A stretch of DNA of 64,000 nt, from contig CALDHM010000033.1 in the NCBI GenBank assembly GCA_937941455.1, positions 1-64,000 on the forward strand. The letters are read 5' to 3'. The position numbers and the translations under genes are program-made. The first letter of the stretch is position 1, and every line of letters begins with the position of its first letter. This stretch comes from an uncultured Pirellulaceae bacterium (GTDB lineage Bacteria; Planctomycetota; Planctomycetia; Pirellulales; Pirellulaceae). Of the stretch, positions 26,236-35,322 are shown in pieces. Below the pieces are notes generated by a model. That model was not told the DNA's origin and made no database searches. It saw only the letters and a program-made list of their open reading frames with translations.

Positions 26236-28077
26236 CTATTTGGCGGTGCCGCTCGAATCGCTCGCGGCAGACTTCCCCAAGGCGATAACGACATACGTGG
26301 TACGCTGGGCGGAATCGCCGGGGTAGACGCATGGCAGTGAACTGGAATTGGCGATTCGCTCCCAATGCCGCTGCGGCATGATCAGGTAATTTGCACCGAA
26401 TTCACGGGCTAAATCCAGTAGTTGCGTGTCGCTGAACGAGGCCAGACCCAACGGATGGGAACGTTCTACGAGCGTAACTTGTTGCACCCTCCGCCACCAT
26501 TCCACGAGCGACGCGGCATCCTGCGGCATGTCTTTCCAGCAGACCACTTCGGAGCGTTCGGCATACCATTTGAAAGTTTGTTGCTCCGCTGGCGTCAGGA
26601 ACATATCCGTGGGCTTGGTATGCGTTCGCACCCAAGTACACACCTGCCGCCAATTCTCGAAGGTCTTGCGGGTGCGACGGCCATCCTCGGGATAACTCGG
26701 CAAGGACTGCCGATCGGCGGGTGGTCGCGGATCGAACGAACCCTCCATCCCCCGCAGGCCGAACGCAAGCGCGATCAAGGCCAGAGAAATCGCTAGCGGC
26801 ATGCGCTGCAGGCCTGGGCTGCTCCAGCGGGACGTCAAGCTTGCGCCGAGGCCGACGGCAAAGTAAGTCGGCACCGCGAAGTCGGCCAAGCGGAACCAGT
26901 ACAGTCGCAATAACCCTGTCGCGTGTCGAGCCACCTCATCGGCCCCACTTGCAAGTGCGGACAGCACTAACCCCACCAAGCCGAACCACAAACTGAGGAT
27001 CGCCAATCGTCGCCAAATCTTTAGTTCCGGCGCTGGACCGTGTCCCTTCATCACCAGCAGATTGGCGGCGACCAACACAGCGAATGCGGCTACTCGCTTG
27101 GTGTCAAACGCATCAAACCACAAATGATGACTCAGGCGATGTTTGACTTGGATCTCGGCCGCCAGTTGTCGCACAGCCGGCGAGGCTGCAAGTTCATGCA
27201 GCAGCGTGGGAACAGCCGCAGCGAGGACCAGCAGCAACACAAAACCACCTGTCAACATAACCTGGCGAGACTCGGGATGCATGAGCCGACCTGGCCCTCC
27301 CCTCGAAAATCGTTTGACGAAATTCGGCAGTGTACTTGGCGGCAAAGCGTTGTCCGTCTCGCCGTGCGCTTGAGCTGCCGCGGTTCGCTGTATCCCTGAT
27401 GTGTTCCCCGACGACGGTGGGCACAAGCTTAAGTTCTTGAGATAGACATTCGTACCTAAGCAACTCCTCCAGCTCACCAACAACATCGCCACGAGCACCC
27501 AGCCACCGACAAGGAGATGAAAAAAGGTTGCCAAGCCGAACAGTCGCCAAGCCGCCGCGATGTCTCTGCGGCTCCAGGCGGCGAGTCCATTGAGGATGAG
27601 CGCGTAGCTAACGGACTTGGCCTCGAATCCACCCACCACCCATTCCCCTGCCAAATGGCCATACTCGAGGAACAGCAACCAGGCCATCGCGAGTAACGGG
27701 ATCAGCCACCGAGAAATGCGCGCACTGGCGAGGCAATTCACCCAGCCCCAAGCGGCGATTGCCCACACGAGCAGGCGACCAACCCAGGCAGTCGCATCGA
27801 GCGAAAAAAACCGCGTCAGCCAACCGAAGACTGCGTAAAATCCCCAGTGGGCCGCATGCGATTCGAGAAACAAGTCGCCAGGGCACCAACTCGGATCCCA
27901 AAAATGCTTGGCCTTTGTCAGGTAGTGACTTTCGTTCACGCCCGGCGGCAATTGCCAACCGTAAGCCGCGAACACCATTAAGGTAGCTGCGGCGGTCAGC
28001 AATCGGCTTACGTTCGCGGAACGGTCGGACGACTCGCGGCCAGTCGGTTGAATCGAGCGATCTGAGGGTTCGGTCAT
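26236..28077 (-). CDS. Large polytopic membrane protein of unknown function
   Basis: The ATG complement of 28075-28077 gives MTEPSDRS and 613 residues; an ATG 48 bases further upstream is an alternative, and neither has a clear ribosome-binding site. About ten hydrophobic helices are visible. A segment before the first external loop, GVNESHYLTKAKHFWDPSWC followed by PGDLFLES, resembles the active-site loop of GT-C-type polyprenyl sugar transferases or related planctomycete membrane families. A hydrophilic stretch of about 60 residues (roughly 215-275) interrupts the membrane part and looks like an insert. The last 130 residues are soluble. The function is not known. Confidence 0.7.
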   Translation of the reverse strand: MTEPSDRSIQPTGRESSDRSANVSRLLTAAATLMVFAAYGWQLPPGVNESHYLTKAKHFWDPSWCPGDLFLESHAAHWGFYAVFGWLTRFFSLDATAWVGRLLVWAIAAWGWVNCLASARISRWLIPLLAMAWLLFLEYGHLAGEWVVGGFEAKSVSYALILNGLAAWSRRDIAAAWRLFGLATFFHLLVGGWVLVAMLLVSWRSCLGTNVYLKNLSLCPPSSGNTSGIQRTAAAQAHGETDNALPPSTLPNFVKRFSRGGPGRLMHPESRQVMLTGGFVLLLVLAAAVPTLLHELAASPAVRQLAAEIQVKHRLSHHLWFDAFDTKRVAAFAVLVAANLLVMKGHGPAPELKIWRRLAILSLWFGLVGLVLSALASGADEVARHATGLLRLYWFRLADFAVPTYFAVGLGASLTSRWSSPGLQRMPLAISLALIALAFGLRGMEGSFDPRPPADRQSLPSYPEDGRRTRKTFENWRQVCTWVRTHTKPTDMFLTPAEQQTFKWYAERSEVVCWKDMPQDAASLVEWWRRVQQVTLVERSHPLGLASFSDTQLLDLAREFGANYLIMPQRHWERIANSSSLPCVYPGDSAQRTTYVVIALGKSAASDSSGTAK

Positions 28078-28272
28078 TTCGTCGGCCGGCCATTGGGGAC
28101 AGATGGGGTCACGTTCACCGATCAAGCTCGATCGATCGCCCCGCTCCTGCCGCTAATTCTAACGAAACGAAGGCCGCTGGCGATGTTCAGGATGGCCCGA
28201 GCGAATAAAACTTCGAGCGGTTAAAACTTCGCGGCCGCAGCCTCAACCCTTTCGAAACCTGGCAAGGCTCCA

Positions 28273-28911
28273 TCAATTCGAACCGACTTCGGCCAATTTT
28301 GCATCGCGTTCGCCAAACACGTGGCTCTTGATGAACTCCACGTCGTCACGATTCTCAAAACTCAGCAGCCGCGGATTTCCGGATTCATCGACATCGATCA
28401 CCATCCCCGTGATGCGCCAGATCGTTTCGTCGCGCCGCAGGATCCAGCTGATGGTAGACGTTTCTAGCTTGCCATCGATTTTCTCATTGACTTGGCACTC
28501 AATCATGGCGATCCGTTGCTGGTTGGTTGCGTAGCGGGGGAGCGCAAATTGATACTCCGCGTCGGCACTGCCGGGGGATTGCATCGACAGTCCCGATTGT
28601 AAGAAATTTATTTTGGCAACCTGCGACAGATGTTTTTCCGCTTCCGCCCGTTGATCTCGGCGAAGGAGTTCCAGGTAATCCCGCACCACATTTTGGGGAT
28701 TGGTGAAATCCTTTGAATCGACCGGCTCGTTGACGACAAGCTCGGTTTCAGTGGCAGCTTGCGCAAGTGATCCATTGGCTTGGCCAACTACCGACTCCAG
28801 CTTGGCCGAGGATTCCGCATCGGACATGGTCGTCGAGGGCGAACATCCACAAGTGAAAAAGCTGACGAGGCTCAAAATAGCCAAGCAACAATGGTTGAAG
28901 CGGACCGACAT
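28273..28911 (-). CDS. Hypothetical lipoprotein
   Basis: A 212-residue protein with a lipoprotein signal ending in SFFTCGCS, where either cysteine could be lipidated. The mature part has an alpha-plus-beta region, NVVRDYLELLRRDQRAEAEK and TISWILRRDETIWRITGM, of the kind found in small NTF2-like or DUF4878-type domains. It probably sits in the periplasm or outer membrane. Its neighbours are a convergent-facing membrane protein and a repeat-rich gap, which give no clue to function. Confidence 0.75.
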   Translation of the reverse strand: MSVRFNHCCLAILSLVSFFTCGCSPSTTMSDAESSAKLESVVGQANGSLAQAATETELVVNEPVDSKDFTNPQNVVRDYLELLRRDQRAEAEKHLSQVAKINFLQSGLSMQSPGSADAEYQFALPRYATNQQRIAMIECQVNEKIDGKLETSTISWILRRDETIWRITGMVIDVDESGNPRLLSFENRDDVEFIKSHVFGERDAKLAEVGSN

Positions 28912-29024
28912 GGCATTCCCTTTTTGCGTTGTTGCAATTCCTCAGGCTTTATCCCAAACTCGCCAACCGCGGCGGACTAGCCCACGCTTCTGGCGACAAC
29001 CGGACGCAAAGGCGTTCCGGCTAA

Positions 29025-29093
29025 GAGCCTATCCCAAAACCGACAGCACCCGCAACCCGAAGCCTAAGCGAGGGCTGGTTTTGGGACGAGCTC
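29025..29093. repeat. Family B inverted-repeat element, copy B1
   Basis: This 69-base element begins GAGCCTATCCCAAAACCGAC and ends GGCTGGTTTTGGGACGAGCT(C), so its ends can pair through TCCCAAAACC and GGTTTTGGGA. Its core reads CGAAGCCTAAGCGAGG. Two diverged copies lie in the opposite orientation at 50476 and 57204. A degenerate family A half precedes it at about 28965-29020. The gap 28912-29518 otherwise shows only an alternative frame of the next gene. Confidence 0.75.
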
Positions 29094-29518
29094 TAATTGT
29101 TTTCGAACAAAGCCTAATCGTTTTCGATAAGAGCTTGGTCTTGTTGGCGAGGCAGTTTCTAGAAATCAGCGCTGGCCGTCAAGATCGTCCCGCTGCCGCC
29201 CGCTCATTCGCCAGCTAGCATTGGCCGGAATGAATTTGGCGTAACGAAATTTGTATTGCCGTGGTATGCTCAGCCTCGACCGCCATCGATCACTCAGGCC
29301 AGGCTGGACCATCGACCGGCCGGCAAAGAGGTCCCTGTTTTTTCCGGCTGAGGCCTGTGGCTAGTACATCGCACGATCAATTTCGAGCAGCGAGAAGAGA
29401 TAAGTCGCGGTGTGGCCCTCTTCCCGAGGTCAGGCGCGCGCGTTGTCGGCGCAGCCACGTAACGACTCTACGGCGACTTGGCACTTGCCATGCTTGGCCG
29501 ACTTTCGGAGGTTCCTGG

Positions 29519-30316
29519 TTGACGTTCGGCGTTTGGTTGCTGCTTGGCCTGCTGCTCTCCGGTTGCCAAGCGATCGTTAAACAGCGGGACGCGCGGCTGC
29601 CCAGTAAGTTGACTCTGGAACGGCGTCACTTCACGATTCGCAGTGATTTTCGCCTGCCGAAAAAGCATCGCTTGTTCGAGGACCTCGACGCGCTCCGCGA
29701 GCAGATGCGGAACGATTTGAAGATGCCGGAGTCCGATGAACTGGTCGAAATCTATTTGTTTGCCGAGCCCGACGAGTTTCGCCGCTACGCCACTAAAGTT
29801 GCTCCCGAATTGAAGGAGCGGCGGGCTTTCTTTCTCAAGACTGATACCCAGTTGCGGGTTTTCAGCTATTGGGGCGATCAGCTTGCCGAGGATTTGCGGC
29901 ACGAGGCGTGCCATGCCTACTTACATGCCGTGATCGGCAATGTCCCGCTCTGGATCGATGAGGGAATCGCCGAGTATTACGAAGTCGATCGCGGCGAGCC
30001 TCAGCGGGTTCATCGGTCCCACGTCTACTTGTTGTCGAACGCGTTCCGCGCCAACGAGTGGCTGCCCAATCCCGGTCGCTTGGAATTGCTCATGCAACCG
30101 GAACAGTTATCGCAACGGGATTACGCCGAAGCTTGGCTCTGGGTCCATTTTTTGTTGCATCACGATCTGGAAACCAATCGACTGCTACAAAATTATCTCG
30201 GCCGTTTGCGAATCGGAGGAACCACGCGGCCGCTGACGCAAGAGATCGAAGAAAAGTTTCCCGATGCACCGATCATGGTGCTGGAGCATTTGAAAAAAAT
30301 GTCGGATTTCTTGTAG
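29519..30316 (+). CDS. Lipoprotein with HEXXH motif, putative metallopeptidase
   Basis: A TTG at 29519 behind a perfect GGAGG with 7-base spacing starts a short signal with the lipobox LLLSGC; the frame is open from 29261 and an earlier ATG start is possible. The 265-residue product carries H128-E-A-C-H132 (RHEACHAYLH) followed by LWIDEGIAEYYE. This is the HEXXH plus downstream glutamate pattern of gluzincin-type zinc peptidases, as in DUF1570 proteins of planctomycetes. It is predicted to sit in the outer membrane or periplasm. The substrate is not known. fdhD follows on the same strand after 172 bases. Confidence 0.75.
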   Translation: MTFGVWLLLGLLLSGCQAIVKQRDARLPSKLTLERRHFTIRSDFRLPKKHRLFEDLDALREQMRNDLKMPESDELVEIYLFAEPDEFRRYATKVAPELKERRAFFLKTDTQLRVFSYWGDQLAEDLRHEACHAYLHAVIGNVPLWIDEGIAEYYEVDRGEPQRVHRSHVYLLSNAFRANEWLPNPGRLELLMQPEQLSQRDYAEAWLWVHFLLHHDLETNRLLQNYLGRLRIGGTTRPLTQEIEEKFPDAPIMVLEHLKKMSDFL

Positions 30317-30488
30317 ACCCAAGTCGCTGGGCGATCGACAACATGGCGGGCGACATCGGGCGACCTGGCAATAAAGCGCTATCGCCAGCCCCCCCCGTTC
30401 GATGGCGCGGCAAGCTAAAATTAGAAAATTGGCAAAAATGCCGTTCACTCAATTTCCATCGAACATCGACCTGTGAAAAATTATTGTG

Positions 30489-31328
30489 ATGTCGCGAGAG
30501 AAAATTGTAAACATAGTAGCTTTTCGCGACGGAGAGCGAACGGTTCGCGATGATTGCATCGCTCTCGAAGAGCCGATGGAGATCCGTTTGATCTGCGGCC
30601 CGACGCCTAAACGCGCGATGCGCAGCCTGACGGTAACGATGCGGACCCCTGGCGACGACGAGGACTTGGCCTTCGGATTTTTGTACTCGGAGCGAATCAT
30701 TGCCGACGTCGGCGACATCGAGGGGATCGAATTCACGGGGGTTGATTTGCAGGGGCAATCCCATCGAAATACGTGCCGCGTTTTTCTCAAACCGGACGTG
30801 TCCGTGGACTTTGCCAAGCTGCGGAGAAATTTTCTGTCGAACAGCAGTTGCGGCGTTTGTGGCAAGTCGTCGATCGAATCGCTGGCGCAACACGGTTGCC
30901 CGCAGGTTGTCCCCGAGCTGCGCATCGACGCCCGTGTAATCTGCGAGCTTCCTGATCTCCTCCGCCGATCTCAGCCCGCCTTCTCGAATACCGGCGGGAT
31001 TCATGCGGCTGGCTTTATGGACGGAACAGGGCATGTTCATTTGGTCCGTGAAGACATCGGCCGACACAATGCCGTCGACAAACTGATCGGAGCCGCATTA
31101 CGCGACGATCGCTTGCCCGCGCGGTCGCTGGCGATGGTGGTCAGTGGCCGGGCCAGCTTCGAAATCGTGCAAAAGGCGATCGTGGCTGGTATTCCCTTGA
31201 TGGTCGCGATTGGCGCTCCATCGAGCCTCGCCGTTGAGATGGCCCGACGCTATGGAATGGCCTTGGTTGGCTTCGCTTCCTCGCGCCGATTCAATCTCTA
31301 TTGCGATCCGCATGGGGTGATTGGCTGA
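30489..31328 (+). CDS. fdhD: Formate dehydrogenase accessory sulfurtransferase FdhD
   Basis: A 279-residue protein starting at the ATG at 30489. It has C121-x2-C124 in SSCGVCGKSS, the cysteine pair that carries sulfur from the desulfurase IscS to the molybdenum cofactor. It also has NTGGIHAAGF, EDIGRHNAVDKLIG and VVSGRASFEIVQKA, all diagnostic of FdhD. It activates formate dehydrogenases in the cytoplasm. No formate dehydrogenase gene is in this window, but molybdopterin genes moaD, moaE and moaA are 14 kb to the left, which suggests molybdoenzymes elsewhere in the genome. Confidence 0.95.
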   Translation: MSREKIVNIVAFRDGERTVRDDCIALEEPMEIRLICGPTPKRAMRSLTVTMRTPGDDEDLAFGFLYSERIIADVGDIEGIEFTGVDLQGQSHRNTCRVFLKPDVSVDFAKLRRNFLSNSSCGVCGKSSIESLAQHGCPQVVPELRIDARVICELPDLLRRSQPAFSNTGGIHAAGFMDGTGHVHLVREDIGRHNAVDKLIGAALRDDRLPARSLAMVVSGRASFEIVQKAIVAGIPLMVAIGAPSSLAVEMARRYGMALVGFASSRRFNLYCDPHGVIG

Positions 31329-31525
31329 CGAGGCTTGCCTCGAACTGCTAGCGTGCCCGATAGCAATGCGGTTCTCCGTTGGCGAATGACAGAGCTCGCA
31401 GCGCCGCGCTGTTGCCAACTCCGGCCTACATGATCATGGCGACATCATGGCGACGACCCTCTGTCGGACGTCGATCGATAGGAAAAGGCATTTTTCACGG
31501 TTCGTTTTGAAAGGCCGATGACTGC

Positions 31526-31560
31526 AGGGGTCGCTGGATTGACGAGCAAGCCCCTTTTTT
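31526..31560 (+). terminator. Possible rho-independent terminator between fdhD and lipase
   Basis: AGGGG at 31526-31530 pairs with CCCCT, and an inner GCT pairs with AGC, with small internal bulges; six T follow. It lies 200 bases after the fdhD stop, in an otherwise empty 299-base gap, so it may end that transcript. Confidence 0.45.
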
Positions 31561-31627
31561 GGTATTAACCCCGCCGTAAAGAGGTCGCCTGCGTCTGTCG
31601 TTCGCCGCTGAATCGAGCGGCTATTCC

Positions 31628-33688
31628 ATGAATTCAGCCGTTTTTAGCCAGTCAAATTCCGAGTTCCCTGCCGCGACGTTGGGGAGGCATCGTTATGCGT
31701 TCTGCTTGCTGATCGGCGTTTTGTTGTTTTCGCTCAGCGCCTGTGCGACATCATCGCTGCAAACCGCTCGTCGCACGGCGACCTTGTTGTCACTGACCAC
31801 GCGTAAGACCCTTGGGACACGACCGGTCAAACGCCAACAACGGCTGGGCGTCTTGTGTCGGCCGTTCGCCAAGCCGGAGTCGCCCAGCGAGCGAACCGAG
31901 CAGGTGTTGCGTAGCTATGGCGTTCACGAAAAGTACGCCAAGGATCCTGATCAAACGATACGCACGCTCCAAGCGCAGGCCGAGCAGCGGCCCCGCTTGG
32001 AAACTTTTCATGCTGTCGCCGAGTTGGCGTTCATTCAAGGTCATTGGTCGCGGCTCACAGGCAAGACCGAACGGGCGAGCCAACTTTTCGCTACGGCTTT
32101 GCTTAGCTCTTATCGTTTTTTGTTTGATCCCCACTTGGACATCTCGCGCAATGCCTACGATCCGCAATTCCGCAGCATTGCCGACATTTACAACAAGTCG
32201 TTGGAGGAATCGCTGCGAATTCTGGAAGAGCAGGGCTCACTCAAGCGTGGCGAGGTGATTCGTCTCAAGTCACTCGATAATGAAATCGCCTTTCAAATCG
32301 ACATTCCCGGCCGCTGGCGAGACGAATCGATTGAGAAATTTGTCTTCGCCAGGGATCGGCAGCCGATCGGCATGACCAATTTGCACCGGACCTTTGGTTT
32401 GGGAGTTCCGCTCATCGGCGTTCGTGAACGGACCAGCGAGGAAACGATGGAGGAGCATTACCCGCCGGGCTTGACCCTATCGCTGACCGCGTTTCTCGAT
32501 CTTCAGTGCGGTTTGGGCAAGACACCAGCCGGAGGGGAAATCCCCGGGAAATTGATGTTGCTCGATCCCTTGGAGCAAAATTTGGTGAGCCTGCGCGACC
32601 GCGTGGTACCGCTGGAGAGCGACATCACGACGCCGATGGCTTATTACATGGATGATCCGTTGCTGCAGACCAATGTCTTGGCCACATTCGCGCTACTCAA
32701 CGCGAATTTCGCCAGCCAATTTCAAAGCATCTACATGTTGGAACCGTTCAATCCGGACAAGATCCCGGTCGTGATGATCCACGGCTTGTGGTCCAGTCCG
32801 GTGACCTGGCTGCAGATGGTTAACGACTTACGCGCCGATCGCGACATTCACGAACAATACCAGTTTTGGTTTTGTTTGTATCCGACGGGGCAACCGTTTT
32901 GGGAAAGTGCTCGACAAGTCCGCGAAGACTTGGCGAATCTCGATCGCAAGCTGGCCGAGCAGCATCCGGGCTATCAACGGCGAGGCATGATCTTGATTGG
33001 GCACAGCATGGGAGGATTGGTCGCTCGCATGCTGACGATCCATAGCCGCAATGAGCTATGGCGTGTTGTCAGCGATCATCCGATCGAAAGTTTTGAAGGA
33101 AATCCAGAGACCTTGAAACGGATTCAGTCGACATTTCAATTCGAGCCTCTTCCCAATGTGGATCGGGTGATCACGATCGGTACGCCTCATCGCGGGAGTT
33201 CCTACGCCTCGAACACCGCGCGATGGGTAGGGGATAAACTGATCACGTTGCCGAAAGTAGTCGCCAATGACTACACCAAAATTGCGATGGCCAATAATCA
33301 TCGGCTCAACAACTCGGCTCCCTTGATTGTGGCGACAAGCCTCGATTCCCTGTCGCCGAAAAATCCTTTATTCCCGCAACTATTGATTGCCGAGGCGGCT
33401 CAAGGAGTCGAGTACCACAACATCATCGGCAATTTGCAAAAGCAATCGCTGGTCAATCGGTTAAGTTCGCAAGGCCCTGGCGACGGAGTCGTTTCCGTTG
33501 AGAGTGCGCGGGTGGCCTACGCGAAAAGCGAGATTGAAATCGACGAAGAACACAGCCGCTTGCACCAGAATCCCCACGCGATTTTCGAGGTTCGGCGAAT
33601 CTTGTTGGCCGACATCGAGAAACGTTTGAGCCGCGTGCGGATCGCGGACGATCCTCGACCGCTAGAGCCGATCATCAATCTTCGCTGA
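31628..33688 (+). CDS. Lipoprotein alpha/beta hydrolase (lipase/esterase-like)
   Basis: A 686-residue protein with a lipoprotein-like signal ending LFSLSACATSS, which places it on a membrane, and a long N-terminal region of unknown fold. From about residue 375 it has the alpha/beta-hydrolase pattern: IPVVMIHGLWSSPVTW, the nucleophile elbow GHSMGG with S460, TIGTPHRGSSYASNTARWVG, and a late HSRLHQNP carrying a likely catalytic His. This layout fits a lipase or esterase of the PGAP1/DUF676 type. Its 3' end overlaps the convergent apbE-like gene by 14 bases. The natural ester substrate is not known. Confidence 0.85.
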   Translation: MNSAVFSQSNSEFPAATLGRHRYAFCLLIGVLLFSLSACATSSLQTARRTATLLSLTTRKTLGTRPVKRQQRLGVLCRPFAKPESPSERTEQVLRSYGVHEKYAKDPDQTIRTLQAQAEQRPRLETFHAVAELAFIQGHWSRLTGKTERASQLFATALLSSYRFLFDPHLDISRNAYDPQFRSIADIYNKSLEESLRILEEQGSLKRGEVIRLKSLDNEIAFQIDIPGRWRDESIEKFVFARDRQPIGMTNLHRTFGLGVPLIGVRERTSEETMEEHYPPGLTLSLTAFLDLQCGLGKTPAGGEIPGKLMLLDPLEQNLVSLRDRVVPLESDITTPMAYYMDDPLLQTNVLATFALLNANFASQFQSIYMLEPFNPDKIPVVMIHGLWSSPVTWLQMVNDLRADRDIHEQYQFWFCLYPTGQPFWESARQVREDLANLDRKLAEQHPGYQRRGMILIGHSMGGLVARMLTIHSRNELWRVVSDHPIESFEGNPETLKRIQSTFQFEPLPNVDRVITIGTPHRGSSYASNTARWVGDKLITLPKVVANDYTKIAMANNHRLNNSAPLIVATSLDSLSPKNPLFPQLLIAEAAQGVEYHNIIGNLQKQSLVNRLSSQGPGDGVVSVESARVAYAKSEIEIDEEHSRLHQNPHAIFEVRRILLADIEKRLSRVRIADDPRPLEPIINLR

Positions 33689-34736
33689 TGTACTGGTCGA
33701 AATTCGGAGAGGCCATGATTTGCAACTCAGGCGACGCCATACCGGCTCGGCGGACGATCCGATAGGCGATCCCGTCAAACTCAGCAGCATGCGCGGCAAT
33801 CTCATCCGGGCGCAATACTGAAAAGGCCGTGGCTAGGGCGTCGGCCGTCGTGCCGTCGCTGGCGATCACCGTGGTGTAATGGCTGGTGGTGGTCGCCCGG
33901 CCCGTGCGGGGATCGATCATGTGCGAATAGGGAATTCCCTCAACGACGAGCCGTTGCACGGTATCGCCCGAGGTGGCGACGCTCCCCGATTTCAACCTCA
34001 ACATCAAGGGCCTATCGCCAGCGGGGGCATCGAGTCGCACTTGCCAGGAATCGCGGCCCGGCGGAACGCCCAACACCGTGACATCCCCCCCCACATCGAG
34101 CAAAGCGGCGGTAACTCCCAGCTCATCAAGCCGCGCGAGAATCACGTCTGCGGCATAGCCCTTGGCGATCCCACCGAAGTCGAGTTGCATGTTGTTTGCC
34201 AGCAACTTGATGCGCTGTGCCGGCAACACCTGCAGCTTGCGATAGCCCACCGACTTGAGCGCCGCCGCGACTTGGTCTTGGCGGGGCAACCGCTGCCGCT
34301 TGATCGCACTTCGCCAGAGATGACTCACGGGACCTACAGTCACATCGAATGCTCCAGCGGTTCGCTCCGATAGCTCGAGCGATCGCCGGCAGAGTTCCCA
34401 CAGAGGTTCACTGACCCTTTGCTCCGAGTCCGGCGTAACGCTGCGACACAAGCGATTGATTTCGCTGTCGCGGCGGTAATCGCTGAAAATATTCTCGAGC
34501 TCCTCAAGGCTCCGGACGATCAATTCCTCGGCCCTTGGCAGGGTTGGCGATTCCCCGTACAGATGGTAAATGACCCGCACACCCATTGCCGGCCGCTCCC
34601 CGCGAAGATGACGAAGAGTCAAACTGCCGTTTTCTGTCGCGTTTTGCAGCGACTGGGCAAATCCTGGGCATTGGCAACCGACCGCGAGATGGAAGATCAA
34701 CGTCGCGATTATCGGGCAGGGATTCTTGTGATACAT
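33675..34736 (-). CDS. apbE: FAD:protein FMN transferase ApbE
   Basis: The start chosen gives MYHKNPCPIIATLIFHLAVG and a signal peptide, with 353 residues in all; a longer frame to 34877 is open but enters the divergent gene's promoter region. The family motifs are MGVRVIYHLYG, GAFDVTVGPVSHLW, MQLDFGGIAKGYAAD, ALLDVGGDVTVLG, HMIDPRTGRAT and SDGTTADALATAFSVL. ApbE links FMN to a Thr or Ser of target redox proteins such as NqrB, NqrC or RnfG, outside the cytoplasm and with Mg2+. No such partner is in view. Confidence 0.92.
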   Translation of the reverse strand: MYHKNPCPIIATLIFHLAVGCQCPGFAQSLQNATENGSLTLRHLRGERPAMGVRVIYHLYGESPTLPRAEELIVRSLEELENIFSDYRRDSEINRLCRSVTPDSEQRVSEPLWELCRRSLELSERTAGAFDVTVGPVSHLWRSAIKRQRLPRQDQVAAALKSVGYRKLQVLPAQRIKLLANNMQLDFGGIAKGYAADVILARLDELGVTAALLDVGGDVTVLGVPPGRDSWQVRLDAPAGDRPLMLRLKSGSVATSGDTVQRLVVEGIPYSHMIDPRTGRATTTSHYTTVIASDGTTADALATAFSVLRPDEIAAHAAEFDGIAYRIVRRAGMASPELQIMASPNFDQYISED

Positions 34737-34802
34737 TAGAGCAGGGGATTTGGGAGATCGGGATTTTTGGTAAGCCATCACGCATTCGGCGAAAAGTTCA
34801 AG

Positions 34803-35285
34803 ATGTCGGCTATTCTGGAGCCTCCTCGCTGGGGCGTCATCAATCGCTGGCCAGATGATCCGAACGATTGGATCCATCCGGAGGATGTCGAAGTCGCCAA
34901 GGAGCTACTTCCCAGTATTCGTGTTTTTCGGCGCGAAGTCCATGACGCCGACTATTTACGCCTCCACTATGGCCAAGTTTCCTTTCGGGCGAAACCGGTG
35001 TTGTGGTTCGAGGTTTGTCGGCCACCGTTCGAAATTGGGGACTTTTTGCGCGTTTCTGGGCTGTTCGGCATCGAATATCCATTGCTGGGAACCGTCTGCG
35101 AGGTGATCTGGAATCCGCTGCGCAATTATTTCGAATTTCAATTGCGAACGTCGGCGGGAAAACAACTCACCAAGTTGTATCGCGAACGGGAACTTGAGCG
35201 TGTCACGAAACTGGACGTGGGAATGTTCCGCCCCGCGGTAATGGGACGGCCAGCGAATCTGATGCAGAAATTAGTCGGTCTGTGA
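34803..35285 (+). CDS. Conserved hypothetical protein, planctomycete type
   Basis: I prefer the ATG at 34803, where the product reads MSAILEPPRWGVINRWPDDP, over the one 12 codons upstream. The 160-residue protein is small, tryptophan-rich and soluble. It has YLRLHYGQVSFRAKPVLWFE in the middle and a basic tail, with no membrane segment and no motif I know. It is transcribed away from apbE, so the two share a promoter region of fewer than 70 bases. No function can be given. Confidence 0.6.
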   Translation: MSAILEPPRWGVINRWPDDPNDWIHPEDVEVAKELLPSIRVFRREVHDADYLRLHYGQVSFRAKPVLWFEVCRPPFEIGDFLRVSGLFGIEYPLLGTVCEVIWNPLRNYFEFQLRTSAGKQLTKLYRERELERVTKLDVGMFRPAVMGRPANLMQKLVGL

Positions 35286-35322
35286 GTGGCTGGATCGCCT
35301 TGTTGGAGGATATCGAGAGGAC

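Noticed and set aside
34737-34877. A longer N-terminus for ApbE
   Set aside because: The added residues contain no signal peptide and overlap the start of the divergent gene; the ATG at 34736 gives a proper export signal.
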